From positions 186,001 to 250,000 of the forward strand of contig NZ_QGLP01000004.1 of the NCBI RefSeq assembly GCF_003202915.1: DNA of 64,000 nucleotides, in the 5' to 3' direction. Position 1 is the stretch's first letter; each line of letters opens with the position of its first letter. The translations under genes and the position numbers were made by a program. The notes beneath the pieces were generated by a model that made no database searches, was not told where the DNA came from, and was given only the letters and a program-made list of their open reading frames with translations. The DNA is from Gilliamella apicola. Lineage in GTDB: Bacteria > Pseudomonadota > Gammaproteobacteria > Enterobacterales > Orbaceae. Of the stretch, positions 29,934 through 40,011 are shown in pieces.

Positions 29934-30767
29934 ATGAAAAAAGTACAACAAGCAGCGCATAAACGAGAGAATCAGAAAAGAAGAAAGCTGCTTGTTTTTC
30001 ATAATTTAGAGCAAATGATAGGTTTTTTGTTCTTTATTATCATTATTAGTATTAGTGTTTGGACAATAAATTGTGTTAAAAATTGGTTGGAAGATCCAGA
30101 TCAAATGGTTTTATCACAATTGACGTTTGGTGGGGATCATGCTTTCACAACCGAAGGTGATCTTAGGCAAGCGATTTTAGGATTAGGTTTGCCAAATACC
30201 TATATAGGACAAGATGTTGATGATATTCAGCAAGAAATTATGCGATACCCTTGGATTAAACAAGCAAGTGTACGTAAACAGTGGCCGGACAGATTAATTG
30301 TTTATATTGAGGAATATAAACCTGCATTTTATTGGAATGACTTATATTTGCTTGATGATGCTGGAAATGTATTTAGTGTGCCATTTGATCGTTTGGGTCA
30401 GTTGCAATTACCAAGAATTTATGGACCTGAAGGTAAAGCAAAGTCAATGTTAGAAACGTATGTTAAGTTAGACGCAATTTCTAAAAAGTTAGCTAATAAT
30501 AAGTTTGCATCAGAAATTAAAGTTGCTATAGCTGATGATCGTAATGCTTGGCAATTGATGATTAAACAATGCACAGCTGATTTATGTTCTGAAAATCAGG
30601 AGATAAAATTGATAATTGGCAGTGAAAACATAGAACAACATTATTACCAATTTATCAAATTATTCCCTGAAATTTTCTCAAGAATGCCAGCTGATGAAAA
30701 AATAACGGCTGCTGATTTACGGTATGAAAACGGTATCTCAGTGCAACGCGAAAAAATATCGCAATGA
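29934..30767 (+). CDS. ftsQ: Cell division protein FtsQ
   Basis: Bitopic inner-membrane protein that links early and late divisome proteins and binds FtsB-FtsL. A basic cytoplasmic tail of about 30 residues precedes one membrane segment (about 29-49). A POTRA domain follows, then the FtsQ beta domain; the segment YPWIKQASVRKQWPDRL near residue 102 is diagnostic. The length is 277 residues, as in E. coli (276). It lies between ddlB and ftsA in the standard order. Confidence 0.95.
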   Translation: MKKVQQAAHKRENQKRRKLLVFHNLEQMIGFLFFIIIISISVWTINCVKNWLEDPDQMVLSQLTFGGDHAFTTEGDLRQAILGLGLPNTYIGQDVDDIQQEIMRYPWIKQASVRKQWPDRLIVYIEEYKPAFYWNDLYLLDDAGNVFSVPFDRLGQLQLPRIYGPEGKAKSMLETYVKLDAISKKLANNKFASEIKVAIADDRNAWQLMIKQCTADLCSENQEIKLIIGSENIEQHYYQFIKLFPEIFSRMPADEKITAADLRYENGISVQREKISQ

Positions 30768-30788
30768 GAAATAAATAAAGGCTGAAGT

Positions 30789-32042
30789 ATGAAAACAACA
30801 GAGAAAAAATTAGTTGTTGGACTTGAAGTGGGCACATCCAAAGTCCTCGCCCTTGTTGGTGAAGTACTTCCTGATGGTGTGGTCAATATTATTGGTGTTG
30901 GACATTGCCCATCAAAAGGTGTTGATAAAGGTGGAGTTAATGACCTTGAATCGGTCGTTAAATCAATCCAACGAGCTATAGACCAAGCTGAATTAATGGC
31001 TGATTGTCAAATATCTTCTGTTTATTTAAGTCTGTCTGGTAAACATATTCGCTGTCAAAATGAAATTGGTATGGTGCCAATCGCTGATGAAGAAGTGACA
31101 GAAGAAGATGTTGAAAATGTTGTGCATACAGCTAAGTCAGTTCGTATTTTAGATGAACATCGTATTTTACATGTCATAGCGCAAGAATATTCAATTGATC
31201 TACAAGAAGGCATTAAAAACCCGATTGGATTGTCTGGTGTAAGAATGAAAGCCAAAGTTCATTTGGTCACCTGCCATAATGATATGGCAAGAAATATAGT
31301 GAAAGCCGTTGAACGTTGTGGTTTAAAAGTTGACCAACTTATTTTTTCAGGGTTGGCATCGAGTTATGCAGTATTGACAGATGATGAAAAAGAATTAGGT
31401 GTTTGTGTCATTGATATTGGTGGCGGAACAATGGATGTTACAGTTTATACTGGTGGTGCATTACGCCATTCCGTTGTTATTCCTTATGCAGGCAATGTTG
31501 TCACTAGTGACATTGCTTATGCATTTGGTGCGCCACCAATGGATGCTGAAAATATAAAAATTCGTTATGGGTGTGCAATTGGTTCATTAGTTGGTAAAGA
31601 TGAAGTTATTGATGTTCCTAGTGTTGGTGGACGTCCATCTCGTTCATTGCAACGGCAAACATTGGTTGATGTGATTGAACCACGTTATTCAGAGCTTTTA
31701 TCATTAGTACAAAAAGAGTTACTAATATTACAAGATGAACTTAAAAAGCAAAATTTCAAATATCAATTGGCAGCAGGGATAGTTTTAACCGGTGGAGCTG
31801 CGCAAATTAAAGGTATGGTTGAATGTGCTGAAAAAGTATTTCAAAATCAAGTACGTATTGGCTATCCTTTGAATATTTCAGGATTAACTGATTATGTACA
31901 AAAGCCATATTGTTCAACAACCGTAGGGTTATTGCATTATGGCAAAGAAAGTTTATTAAATGATGATACTAAAAATAGTAATAAATCATCTTTTAAAGGG
32001 ATAGCTAAAAGATTCACCAGTTGGTTTAAAAAAGAATTTTAG
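30789..32042 (+). CDS. ftsA: Cell division protein FtsA
   Basis: Actin-like ATPase that tethers FtsZ to the membrane. Actin-fold phosphate motifs GLEVGTSKVLALVGE (about 11-25) and VIDIGGGTMDVTVY (about 210) and the adenosine motif ILTGGAAQIKG (about 338) are present. The C-terminal amphipathic membrane-targeting helix reads GIAKRFTSWFKKEF. The length is 417 residues (E. coli 420). Start: ATG at 30789, eleven bases after a run with AAAGG. Confidence 0.97.
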   Translation: MKTTEKKLVVGLEVGTSKVLALVGEVLPDGVVNIIGVGHCPSKGVDKGGVNDLESVVKSIQRAIDQAELMADCQISSVYLSLSGKHIRCQNEIGMVPIADEEVTEEDVENVVHTAKSVRILDEHRILHVIAQEYSIDLQEGIKNPIGLSGVRMKAKVHLVTCHNDMARNIVKAVERCGLKVDQLIFSGLASSYAVLTDDEKELGVCVIDIGGGTMDVTVYTGGALRHSVVIPYAGNVVTSDIAYAFGAPPMDAENIKIRYGCAIGSLVGKDEVIDVPSVGGRPSRSLQRQTLVDVIEPRYSELLSLVQKELLILQDELKKQNFKYQLAAGIVLTGGAAQIKGMVECAEKVFQNQVRIGYPLNISGLTDYVQKPYCSTTVGLLHYGKESLLNDDTKNSNKSSFKGIAKRFTSWFKKEF

Positions 32043-32122
32043 CTATTATATCTGATAACTTCGTAGACATTGTAGCTTGTTATCTGTACAATGTCATAAG
32101 ATCTTAAATTTGGAGATAAGTT

Positions 32123-33268
32123 ATGTTTGAGCCTATGGTTGCAGATGATGAGCCAGCAGCAGTCATTAAAGTTATTGGTGTCGGTGGCGGCGGCGGTAAT
32201 GCTGTTGAGCATATGATTGCTGAACATATTGAAGGCGTTGAGTTTTTTGCAGCAAATACTGATGCACAAGCATTGAAAAGAATTAAAGTTAGTCAAACTA
32301 TCCAAATCGGAAATAATATCACCAAAGGACTTGGTGCCGGAGCTAATCCAGAAGTGGGGAGAAATTCAGCAGAAGAAGATCGTGATGTTATTCGTAGTGC
32401 GATTGAAGGTGCCGACATGGTTTTCATTGCAGCCGGAATGGGTGGCGGGACAGGAACTGGTGCAGCCCCAGTTGTGGCAGAAATAGCTAAAGAACTTGGT
32501 ATTTTAACTGTTGCTGTTGTTACCAAGCCTTTTGGATTTGAAGGTAAAAAACGTATGGCTTTTGCTGAGCAAGGTATTGCTGAGCTTGCTAAACATGTTG
32601 ACTCTCTTATCACAATTCCAAATGACAAATTATTAAAAGTATTAGGTCGTGGCGTTAAACTATTAGATGCATTTGCTGCTGCTAATGGTGTTTTAAAAGG
32701 TGCGGTACAAGGTATCGCAGAATTAATTACTAAACCAGGTCATATCAACGTTGACTTTGCAGACGTTAGGACTGTAATGTCTGAAATGGGATACGCGATG
32801 ATGGGTTCTGGTCGTGCAAGTGGTGATAACCGTGCCGAAGAAGCCGCTGAAATGGCAATTTCAAGCCCATTGCTTGAAGACATTGATCTATCTGGTGCAC
32901 GAGGTGTTTTAGTTAATGTCACTGCTGGACTTGATCTTGGGTTAGAAGAATTTGAAACGGTTGGTAGTACAGTTAGGGCTTTTGCTTCTGACAATGCAAC
33001 GGTGGTTGTTGGTACAACATTTGATCCTGATATGTCAGATGAAATTCGTGTTACAGTGGTTGCTACTGGTATAGGTATGGATAAACGCCCTGAAGTTAAA
33101 ATCACTAAACCAGCGGCACAACATGGTTCATTGTTTGGTCAAACAAATCATATACCACCGCAACAAGAAGAGCCAATGCCTAAAGTGGTTAATGAACCAG
33201 CTGTTTCGCCATTAGAAGAACATAAAATTTTAGATATTCCTGCTTTTATTCGTAAGCAGGCTAATTAG
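32123..33268 (+). CDS. ftsZ: Cell division protein FtsZ
   Basis: Tubulin-like GTPase that forms the Z-ring. The GTP-binding signature [10 protein letters not shown] is near residue 107, and the N-terminal [13 protein letters not shown] loop is intact. The C-terminal peptide [12 protein letters not shown], the docking site for FtsA and ZipA, is present. The length is 381 residues (E. coli 383). Start: ATG after TTGGAGAT. An 80-base gap from ftsA may contain a promoter. Confidence 0.98.
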   Translation: MFEPMVADDEPAAVIKVIGVGGGGGNAVEHMIAEHIEGVEFFAANTDAQALKRIKVSQTIQIGNNITKGLGAGANPEVGRNSAEEDRDVIRSAIEGADMVFIAAGMGGGTGTGAAPVVAEIAKELGILTVAVVTKPFGFEGKKRMAFAEQGIAELAKHVDSLITIPNDKLLKVLGRGVKLLDAFAAANGVLKGAVQGIAELITKPGHINVDFADVRTVMSEMGYAMMGSGRASGDNRAEEAAEMAISSPLLEDIDLSGARGVLVNVTAGLDLGLEEFETVGSTVRAFASDNATVVVGTTFDPDMSDEIRVTVVATGIGMDKRPEVKITKPAAQHGSLFGQTNHIPPQQEEPMPKVVNEPAVSPLEEHKILDIPAFIRKQAN

Positions 33269-33335
33269 TATTGAACTTATTTGATTTTTTATTGTCTAAT
33301 AGATAATAGAAGCAAATAACAAAAGTAGGTGCAAA

Positions 33336-34250
33336 GTGAAACAAAGAACCTTAAAAAAGACAATTCAAGCAACTGGTGTCGGTTTACATACTGGCAAAAA
33401 AGTTACTTTGACATTACGTCCAGCGCCAGAAAACACAGGTGTTATTTATCGTCGTACAGATTTAAATCCGTATGTTGATTTTCCTGTGGATGCTAAATCA
33501 GTGCGTGATACGATGCTTTGTACCTGTTTGGTTAATGAAGATAACGTTCGCATTTCCACTGTTGAACATATCAATTCAGCATTAGCAGGGCTTGGTATCG
33601 ATAATATTATTATTGAAGTAAATGCACCCGAAATTCCAATCATGGATGGTAGTGCTAGCCCATTTGTCTACTTATTGTTAGATGCCGGCATTACTGAACA
33701 AAATGCATTGAAAAAGTTTTTACGAGTTAAAGAAACTATTCGTGTTGAAAATGGAGATAAATGGGCAGAAGTAAGACCATATAGTGGTTTTCGTTTAGAT
33801 TTTACTATTGATTTTCGTCATCCAGCTATTGATAACAGTTCACAACGTTATCAATTGGATTTTTCTTCTGAGTCTTTTATTCGTCAAATTAGCCGGGCAA
33901 GAACTTTTGGTTTTATGCGTGATATTGAAGCACTGCAATCTAAAGGTCTATGTTTAGGTGGAAGCTTAGATTGTGCAATAGTTGTTGACGATTATAAAGT
34001 TCTTAATGAAGATGGTCTTCGTTTTGAAGATGAGTTTGTACGTCATAAAATGTTAGACACCATCGGCGATTTATACATGTGTGGTCACAATATGATTGGT
34101 GAAGTAGTTTGTTATAAATCAGGTCATGCTTTGAATAACCAACTATTGCAAGCGTTACTAGCTAAACAAGATGCGTGGGAATATGCAACATTTGATGAAG
34201 AACAAAATGTTCCGGTTGCTTTAGGAACAAGACAACTTGTTTTGGCATAA
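33336..34250 (+). CDS. lpxC: UDP-3-O-acyl-N-acetylglucosamine deacetylase
   Basis: Zinc enzyme committing UDP-acyl-GlcNAc to lipid A synthesis. Zinc ligands are His78 in STVEHINS and His237 and Asp241 in [10 protein letters not shown]. The length is 304 residues (E. coli 305). The start codon is GTG at 33336 with AGTAGGTG upstream; the E. coli N-terminus MIKQRTLKRI aligns with it. It is the last gene of the dcw cluster, followed by a strong terminator. secM and secA, next in E. coli, are absent here. Confidence 0.97.
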   Translation: MKQRTLKKTIQATGVGLHTGKKVTLTLRPAPENTGVIYRRTDLNPYVDFPVDAKSVRDTMLCTCLVNEDNVRISTVEHINSALAGLGIDNIIIEVNAPEIPIMDGSASPFVYLLLDAGITEQNALKKFLRVKETIRVENGDKWAEVRPYSGFRLDFTIDFRHPAIDNSSQRYQLDFSSESFIRQISRARTFGFMRDIEALQSKGLCLGGSLDCAIVVDDYKVLNEDGLRFEDEFVRHKMLDTIGDLYMCGHNMIGEVVCYKSGHALNNQLLQALLAKQDAWEYATFDEEQNVPVALGTRQLVLA

Positions 34251-34279
34251 GTAATTAAAATCGTATAGTCAATTTAATA

Positions 34280-34307
34280 ACGCTTCCGCTTCGGAGGCGT
34301 TTTTTTA
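34280..34307 (+). terminator. Rho-independent terminator after lpxC
   Basis: A 9-bp GC-rich stem with one wobble (34280-34288 with 34292-34300), a 3-base loop and seven T residues. It closes the dcw cluster and lies 25 bases before yfbR. Confidence 0.92.
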
Positions 34308-34331
34308 TTTTGTAATTAATGAGAAAATCAT

Positions 34332-34925
34332 ATGAATAACAGTCATTTTTTTGCTCACTTATCGCGTTTAAAATTGATTAATCGTTGGCCGTTAATGCGT
34401 AATGTTAGAACAGAAAATGTATCAGAACATAGCCTGCAAGTTGCCTTTGTTGCACATGCTTTAGCGATTATCAAAAACAAACGATTTAATGGTAATGTTA
34501 ATCCTGAACGTATTGCACTATTGGCAATGTATCATGATGCATCAGAAGTGTTAACAGGGGATTTACCGACACCAACTAAATATTACAATCCACAAATCAC
34601 TTCTGAATATAAAAAGATTGAAAAAATAGCTCAGCATAAACTGATTAATATGTTGCCAATAGAGTTGCAAGATGATTTTAAAATATTAATTGATGACGAT
34701 TATTATGATGAAACTGAAAAAAACATTGTAAAACAAGCAGATGCATTGTGTGCCTATCTTAAAACAATTGAAGAACTTAGTGCAGGTAATAATGAATTTA
34801 AACTAGCGGAACAGCGTTTGAAAAAAACATTGTCAGAACGAAATACCCCTGAAATGGATTACTTTTTAGAAATATTTGTACCAAGTTTCAGTTTATCTTT
34901 AGATGAGATTACGATGGATAAATAG
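34332..34925 (+). CDS. yfbR: 5'-deoxynucleotidase YfbR
   Basis: HD-domain phosphohydrolase that removes phosphate from deoxynucleoside 5'-monophosphates. Metal-binding residues are seen in [11 protein letters not shown] (His near residue 36), [15 protein letters not shown] (His-Asp near 71) and [12 protein letters not shown] (Asp near 138). The length is 197 residues (E. coli 199). It stands alone between the lpxC terminator and the convergent minus-strand regulator gene. Start: ATG at 34332 with TGAGAA upstream. Confidence 0.94.
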   Translation: MNNSHFFAHLSRLKLINRWPLMRNVRTENVSEHSLQVAFVAHALAIIKNKRFNGNVNPERIALLAMYHDASEVLTGDLPTPTKYYNPQITSEYKKIEKIAQHKLINMLPIELQDDFKILIDDDYYDETEKNIVKQADALCAYLKTIEELSAGNNEFKLAEQRLKKTLSERNTPEMDYFLEIFVPSFSLSLDEITMDK

Positions 34926-35003
34926 TTTTAACCAACGGCTTAACCTATTACAATATTTAAACAATGTGTAATAAGCTTTAGATAAGGTAATAATTAATAT
35001 CAA

Positions 35004-35675
35004 CTATTTTTGATAAATATAACGTTTTACTGGACGACCAATTGGTAGATAAGTTAAATGGCTTTCTATTTCACCTAACTCTTCTAAATAATCAAGGTAC
35101 TTTTTGACCGATATCCTAGATAAGGGAATTAATTCAACAATATCGCTCATCGAAAAATCTTGTTGATAGTTGACAATAACATCACGTACTGATTGTAAAG
35201 TTTGCGCATCAATTCCTTTTGGTAATCGATTTGTGGTATTAAAATTTTTAGTAAAAATACGATCATCTAATTGATTTTGATTAAGTATTTCAGCAGATGA
35301 TAATAGGCGAATTCGTTCTTGATAGGAAATCAAAGCCGTACGAAATCTCTCAAAAGTAAAGGGTTTAACAATATAATCAATGACACCCAAACGTAATGCT
35401 GTTTGGATGTCATTGGTATTACATGCGGCGGTCACCATAATGATATCTATTTTAGGATAGCTGATTCGAATATATTTCAGTAGATCAAGACCATTCAGTT
35501 TTGGCATAAAAACATCAAGCAACAACAGATCTATATGGTTATCATGGATAAAATGGAGTGCTTGTTCTCCATTAGTAACCGTTGCCGCTAAATTAAAGCC
35601 GGTAAGTTTTTGTAAATATTTTTTATTAAGTTCCGCTACCATTGGATCATCTTCAACAATTAAAACTTCTACCAT
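35004..35675 (-). CDS. Response regulator of the CitB/DcuR family
   Basis: Cytoplasmic two-component response regulator. The receiver domain (about 1-120) has acidic pocket residues Asp9 and Asp10, phosphorylatable Asp54 in LLLLDVFMP, and the conserved Lys in YIVKPF near 104. The C-terminal region has a helix-turn-helix (SMSDIVELIPLSRISVKKYL) and the family ending GRPVKRYIYQK. The length is 223 residues. It lies four bases after the sensor kinase gene and close to a malic enzyme and a 2HCT transporter. The likely signal is therefore malate or citrate and the likely targets those two genes, as in the MaeKR and CitAB systems. The substrate itself is inferred. Confidence 0.9.
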   Translation of the reverse strand: MVEVLIVEDDPMVAELNKKYLQKLTGFNLAATVTNGEQALHFIHDNHIDLLLLDVFMPKLNGLDLLKYIRISYPKIDIIMVTAACNTNDIQTALRLGVIDYIVKPFTFERFRTALISYQERIRLLSSAEILNQNQLDDRIFTKNFNTTNRLPKGIDAQTLQSVRDVIVNYQQDFSMSDIVELIPLSRISVKKYLDYLEELGEIESHLTYLPIGRPVKRYIYQK

Positions 35676-35679
35676 ATGA

Positions 35680-37302
35680 TTATTTCTTCCTATAAATCTC
35701 TTTTAGTGGTAATAATACCTTAAAGCAAGTCCCTTTTTTATTATCAGAATCACATAATTGAATATGTCCATCTAACTCATCAATACTAGCTAACACTAAA
35801 TAAAGCCCAAATCCTCGATTATCTCCCTTCGTTGAATAACCTTTTTGAAAAATATACTGAATATCGTTTTCAGAAATACCTTCACCATTATCATTAATTT
35901 CAATTTCAAAATTGGTGTTATCAATGACCAGACTTACTTTGATCTGCTTATCATCCAAAAATTGAACCGCATCTAGGCCGTTATCAATTAAATTGCCAAG
36001 TATTGTAACTAAACTATGTGTTACAGATGTATCTGTTATTATCGCTAAAACACCATCAATGTTAAATGTTAAGGTTACATTTAGTTCTCGTGCTCGGCTA
36101 AATTTGCTATTTAAAAATCCTGCTATAATAGGATCTTTGATATATTGGCTAACCAGTTTAGATTCAGCTTGTTGATTACCGATAATTTCTTCTAGATAAT
36201 CAATTAATTCCAATTTATTATCGTTAAAAGCTAACCCATAAATGACATGTAATTTGTTATTAAATTCATGAGATTGTGAGCGTAAAGCATCAGCATAACG
36301 ATTAACACCAGTTAAGTTTTCAGCCAATTTACGGACTTCTGTCATATCTCTAAATGAAGCAATAGCACCAACTAAAGCATCATTAACGAATAATGGGGTT
36401 CTATTGGTTAGTATCACAACACCATTGATATTTTGTTCACAATCATATTCAGCATTTCCACTCATCATCACTTCATATAACCGAGTATTGGGAATAAAGT
36501 CACCAACAGGTAAACCAATAATACTTTCTTTATTTTTTTTGATGCGTAAAATTCTAATCGCTTCATCGTTAATCTGGGTGATTAAACCATCTCGATTGAT
36601 GACCACAATTCCTTCTTTTACCGTTCGAATAATGGCATTTCGCTCAGCAAACAGTTGTGCCATCTGAATAGGTTCAAGACCATATAAAATTTTCTTTATA
36701 TTACGGGATAACAAATAAGCTAAAAGAATGGCAATTGATAACGAAGCAAATAATGATAACCAAATCGGCTGACTTGTTCTTGACGCTAAATGATTAATTT
36801 TTTGCAGAGTTTGACCAACCAAAACGGCACCAATTTGTTGATTTTTATCATTCATGATTGGCTTAAATGCTCGAACAGAATCTCCTAAGGTTCCCTTGGC
36901 AATTGAAGTATAGGACTCACCATTTAAAGCGCGTTGTTCATCTCCGCCGACAATTGTTTGCCCGATTTTCTGTTCATCCGGATGTGAATATCTTACTCCT
37001 TGCATATTGAATATCACAATAAAATCGGTTTGTGTTAATGCTCTGGATTGTTCTGTTGTTGCCTGAATGGTGGCAATATTTCCCGTCGTTGGGTTCTGTA
37101 TCGCTTCAATAATACTTTGTGATGTCGAGATAATATTAGCAATATTTTCGACGCGATGACGAGAATTGATAAGATACTCATTATTCACCACATGAACAAT
37201 ATAAATATTTTGGGCAATAACCGAAAGTATAAACACCAAGCAAATTAAGCTTATCAACTTAACTTTGAGAGGTAATTTGTTAAATAAATATTTCATTATC
37301 AT
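35680..37302 (-). CDS. Sensor histidine kinase of the CitA/DcuS family
   Basis: Inner-membrane sensor for an external dicarboxylate or citrate. Two membrane segments, at about 12-33 and 180-200, enclose a periplasmic PDC/Cache-type sensor domain. That domain includes IFNMQGVRYSHPDEQKIG, typical of this family. A cytoplasmic PAS domain (about 220-320) follows, then the short SPOB-type dimerisation segment SHEFNNKLHVIYG with phosphorylatable His345. The ATPase domain has an N-box (GNLIDNGLDAV) and G-boxes (NDNGEGIS, RGFGLYLV). The length is 540 residues. It precedes the response regulator by four bases, so the pair is one transcript. Confidence 0.92.
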   Translation of the reverse strand: MIMKYLFNKLPLKVKLISLICLVFILSVIAQNIYIVHVVNNEYLINSRHRVENIANIISTSQSIIEAIQNPTTGNIATIQATTEQSRALTQTDFIVIFNMQGVRYSHPDEQKIGQTIVGGDEQRALNGESYTSIAKGTLGDSVRAFKPIMNDKNQQIGAVLVGQTLQKINHLASRTSQPIWLSLFASLSIAILLAYLLSRNIKKILYGLEPIQMAQLFAERNAIIRTVKEGIVVINRDGLITQINDEAIRILRIKKNKESIIGLPVGDFIPNTRLYEVMMSGNAEYDCEQNINGVVILTNRTPLFVNDALVGAIASFRDMTEVRKLAENLTGVNRYADALRSQSHEFNNKLHVIYGLAFNDNKLELIDYLEEIIGNQQAESKLVSQYIKDPIIAGFLNSKFSRARELNVTLTFNIDGVLAIITDTSVTHSLVTILGNLIDNGLDAVQFLDDKQIKVSLVIDNTNFEIEINDNGEGISENDIQYIFQKGYSTKGDNRGFGLYLVLASIDELDGHIQLCDSDNKKGTCFKVLLPLKEIYRKK

Positions 37303-37345
37303 TTGCTGTATAAAAAGCGATCACTTAACTATCATAACTGATTAG

Positions 37346-37387
37346 TCAAGAAACCTACTAATAAATTTTATATTAGCAGGTTTTTAG
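37346..37387 (-). terminator. Hairpin between the malic enzyme and sensor kinase genes
   Basis: A 13-bp stem with one wobble (37351-37363 with 37371-37383) and a 7-base loop. It follows the malic enzyme stop by about 30 bases on the minus strand. The U-run is weak on that strand (TTTCTT). It may reduce read-through into the two-component genes rather than stop it. Confidence 0.5.
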
Positions 37388-37414
37388 TTAATTTAATGGA
37401 TCTATAAACAATCA

Positions 37415-38572
37415 CTATTGTTTAGCAGCATTTTTAACACTTTCGGCAACCACCTTGGCCACATTTGGTTCGAAAGCGTTCGGCAATATACAATCAACTG
37501 ATAGTTTTTCTGGTGTAATAATGTTAGCTAGCCCTTTGGCTGCTGCAAGTTGCATGGTTAATGTAATATTTTTTGCTCTGGCATCTAATGCACCTCTAAA
37601 TATACCGGGGAATGCCAAGACATTATTGATTTGATTTGGATAATCACTGCGCCCTGTACCGACAATAAATGCACCAGCTGCTTTAGCTTCATCTGGAAAT
37701 ATTTCTGGTGTCGGATTTGCCATAGCAAAAATAATCGATTTTTCCGCCATTGTTTTAACCCAATCCGCTTTCAATACTCCGGGAGCCGATACACCAATAA
37801 ATACATCAGCACCGTTAACTGCATCTTGTAAAGTACCTTTTTGTCTATTCTTATTAGTTCTTTTCGCCATAGCTAAATGGTGTGGTGGTAAAGTAAGATC
37901 ATCTTCGGATAATATACCAATTTTATCGACAATTTTAAGATCGGTTACGCCAGCAGCTAATAACATGTCGGCGATCGCTAAACCAGCAGCGCCGCCGCCA
38001 TTAATCACTACCTTGACCGATTCGATCGATTTACCAGCAACTTTAAGTGCATTATATAGCGCTGCTAATACCACTATTGCTGTACCATGTTGATCATCGT
38101 GAAATACCGGAATATCTAATAGTTCTTGCAATCGTTTTTCAATTTCAAAACATCTTGGTGCACTGATATCCTCTAAATTGATACCGCCAAATGAAGGTGC
38201 TAATGCTGCAATATGTTTGACTAGCTCATCTGGATCTTGGGTATTAATTGATAAAGGAATGGCGTCCACATTAGCAAATTGTTTGAATAAAATTGCCTTA
38301 CCTTCCATAACAGGAATAGCTGCTTCAGGTCCAATATTTCCTAATCCCAATACAGCAGAACCATCCGTAATAACCGCAACCAAATTGCGTTTACTGGTAT
38401 ATTCATAAACTGACTCAGGATTTTTAGCAATTTCAGTACACACCGCAGCAACGCCAGGTGTATAAGCAACACTAAGATCTGCCATTGAATTAACCGGTAC
38501 TTTCGAATGAGTTTCAAATTTACCATGCATTTGTTTACTGATTGCTAACGCTTTCTCTTGTACTGTTGTCAT
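37415..38572 (-). CDS. Malate dehydrogenase (oxaloacetate-decarboxylating), short malic enzyme
   Basis: Converts malate to pyruvate, CO2 and NAD(P)H. N-terminal malic domain with the Tyr-containing AYTPGVAAVC near residue 31, the lysine region around PVMEGKAILFKQF, and the metal-site segments GGINLEDISAP and VFHDDQHGTA. The NAD(P)-binding motif INGGGAAGLAIA is near residue 192. At 385 residues it lacks the C-terminal phosphotransacetylase-like domain of E. coli MaeB. It resembles the short enzymes of malate-fermenting Firmicutes and some proteobacteria. It is about 110 bases downstream of a 2HCT transporter, so the pair would import and decarboxylate malate. Cofactor preference cannot be told from sequence alone. 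Confidence 0.93.
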   Translation of the reverse strand: MTTVQEKALAISKQMHGKFETHSKVPVNSMADLSVAYTPGVAAVCTEIAKNPESVYEYTSKRNLVAVITDGSAVLGLGNIGPEAAIPVMEGKAILFKQFANVDAIPLSINTQDPDELVKHIAALAPSFGGINLEDISAPRCFEIEKRLQELLDIPVFHDDQHGTAIVVLAALYNALKVAGKSIESVKVVINGGGAAGLAIADMLLAAGVTDLKIVDKIGILSEDDLTLPPHHLAMAKRTNKNRQKGTLQDAVNGADVFIGVSAPGVLKADWVKTMAEKSIIFAMANPTPEIFPDEAKAAGAFIVGTGRSDYPNQINNVLAFPGIFRGALDARAKNITLTMQLAAAKGLANIITPEKLSVDCILPNAFEPNVAKVVAESVKNAAKQ

Positions 38573-38683
38573 AATGCTTACCTTTTTAAATATTTAATCT
38601 ATGTTTGGATATTTTGTGATACTAAATCAATATTTATCTCAAACGGTTTATCAAACGGTTAATTGATACCTTTTTCTATAAAA

Positions 38684-39979
38684 TTACATATGTAAATAAC
38701 GCATTAGTGCTGTGGTACCTATCACCATTAAAGCTCCGCCTAATCGTGTTGCAACTTGGGCAAAAGGCATTAAGTTCATTCTATTGGCAGTAGAAAGTAT
38801 TGCTACGTCACCAGTTCCCCCCATACCACTTTGGCAAGATGAAATAATGGATGCTTCAACGGGATACATTTTTAAGAAGAAGCTACAGACAAATCCAGTC
38901 ATCGAAACGGTGAAAACAATCGCAATAATGGTAATAAAATATGGGATAGTTAATACTTTAACCACACTTTCTAAATCGATGTAAAGCAGACCTAGACCAG
39001 CCATTAATGGGAAGGTAAAATTGCCTGAAATAAATTTGTACCATTGTTGGCTACCGCGTTCGACACTCGCAGGTAATAGACGAAAATATTTAACCACAGC
39101 GGTTGCAATGATCATTAAAACTGGACCAGGAAAATGAGTTACTTTTTCTAAAATCATGCCAAATATAAATAGTGTCGCTAAAATCATTACTGCGCCACTC
39201 ATTACTCTTGCATCAAGTGGTGTCTTATCATCTTTTAACGCTTCAGCTAAGCCATCAAACTCAATTTTTACTAACTGACCATGACCACTCAAGTGAGGTT
39301 TAACTTCACCAATTCGGCTCATAATTGCCGTAAAAGTGATTGCAAAAAAGTTACCTACTACAGTTGCAGGTATTAATGCACTAACGAAAGTATTATAATC
39401 TTGATTAAGGATGTTGCTATAAGCATTGGAGAGCTGTAAAACCCCTTCACCAATTCCTCCTGCCATTACCGGTGAAACCGTATAAAAGAAGGCGTGCTCC
39501 CAATCATCGCCAAAAGCGACAGCAACAGAGACACCAACTAATGCAGCTAAGCACATTCCTAATAACATTGGTATCATCATTCGAATAAAGCCTTGAACTA
39601 GAATGACTCGATGCATACCAAGAATACTACCGCACACTAAACTGGCGATATAAAAGAGTAAAAAGTTAGAATCCTTCATTAGCATCTTGGTTGCTGATAA
39701 GGTATTTTCATCAAAAACATGATAGTAAACCAATAATGAAGGAACAATAAGTGATAATATCGCAGGGGCGCCAAATTTTTTGAAAAATGGAATGTTCTGC
39801 CCGAGAGTTCCTAAAAACCAACCTAAAGGTAATATCACTGCAAAACCACCAATTAGGGTTTTAGGTAGCATATCTAATTGAGCAGCAATAATAACGATAA
39901 TGGAACAAACTAGAAATAGGGGAAGGGGGAGTGAACCTATATACATTTTGTTTTCTTTTATATCTTGGATTATGCTCAT
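38684..39979 (-). CDS. 2-hydroxycarboxylate transporter family protein (malate/citrate symporter)
   Basis: Inner-membrane secondary carrier, about eleven hydrophobic spans in 431 residues. The two family re-entrant loop motifs are seen: AGGIGEGVLQLS near residue 173 and SGMGGTGDVAIL near 396. Members (CitS, CimH, MaeN, CitP, MaeP) move citrate or malate with sodium or protons, or exchange them with lactate. Since the next gene is a malic enzyme and no citrate lyase is nearby, malate is the best guess. ATG at 39979 is chosen; a strong AGAGG ribosome site precedes it. Confidence 0.92.
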   Translation of the reverse strand: MSIIQDIKENKMYIGSLPLPLFLVCSIIVIIAAQLDMLPKTLIGGFAVILPLGWFLGTLGQNIPFFKKFGAPAILSLIVPSLLVYYHVFDENTLSATKMLMKDSNFLLFYIASLVCGSILGMHRVILVQGFIRMMIPMLLGMCLAALVGVSVAVAFGDDWEHAFFYTVSPVMAGGIGEGVLQLSNAYSNILNQDYNTFVSALIPATVVGNFFAITFTAIMSRIGEVKPHLSGHGQLVKIEFDGLAEALKDDKTPLDARVMSGAVMILATLFIFGMILEKVTHFPGPVLMIIATAVVKYFRLLPASVERGSQQWYKFISGNFTFPLMAGLGLLYIDLESVVKVLTIPYFITIIAIVFTVSMTGFVCSFFLKMYPVEASIISSCQSGMGGTGDVAILSTANRMNLMPFAQVATRLGGALMVIGTTALMRYLHM

Positions 39980-40011
39980 AACTAAACCTCTTTATGTTTT
40001 TTTATAGTACA

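Noticed and set aside
32293-33105. Long minus-strand ORFs of 111 and 121 codons inside ftsZ
   Set aside because: Antisense shadows of the strongly conserved ftsZ frame; low-complexity Ser/Thr/Pro translations.
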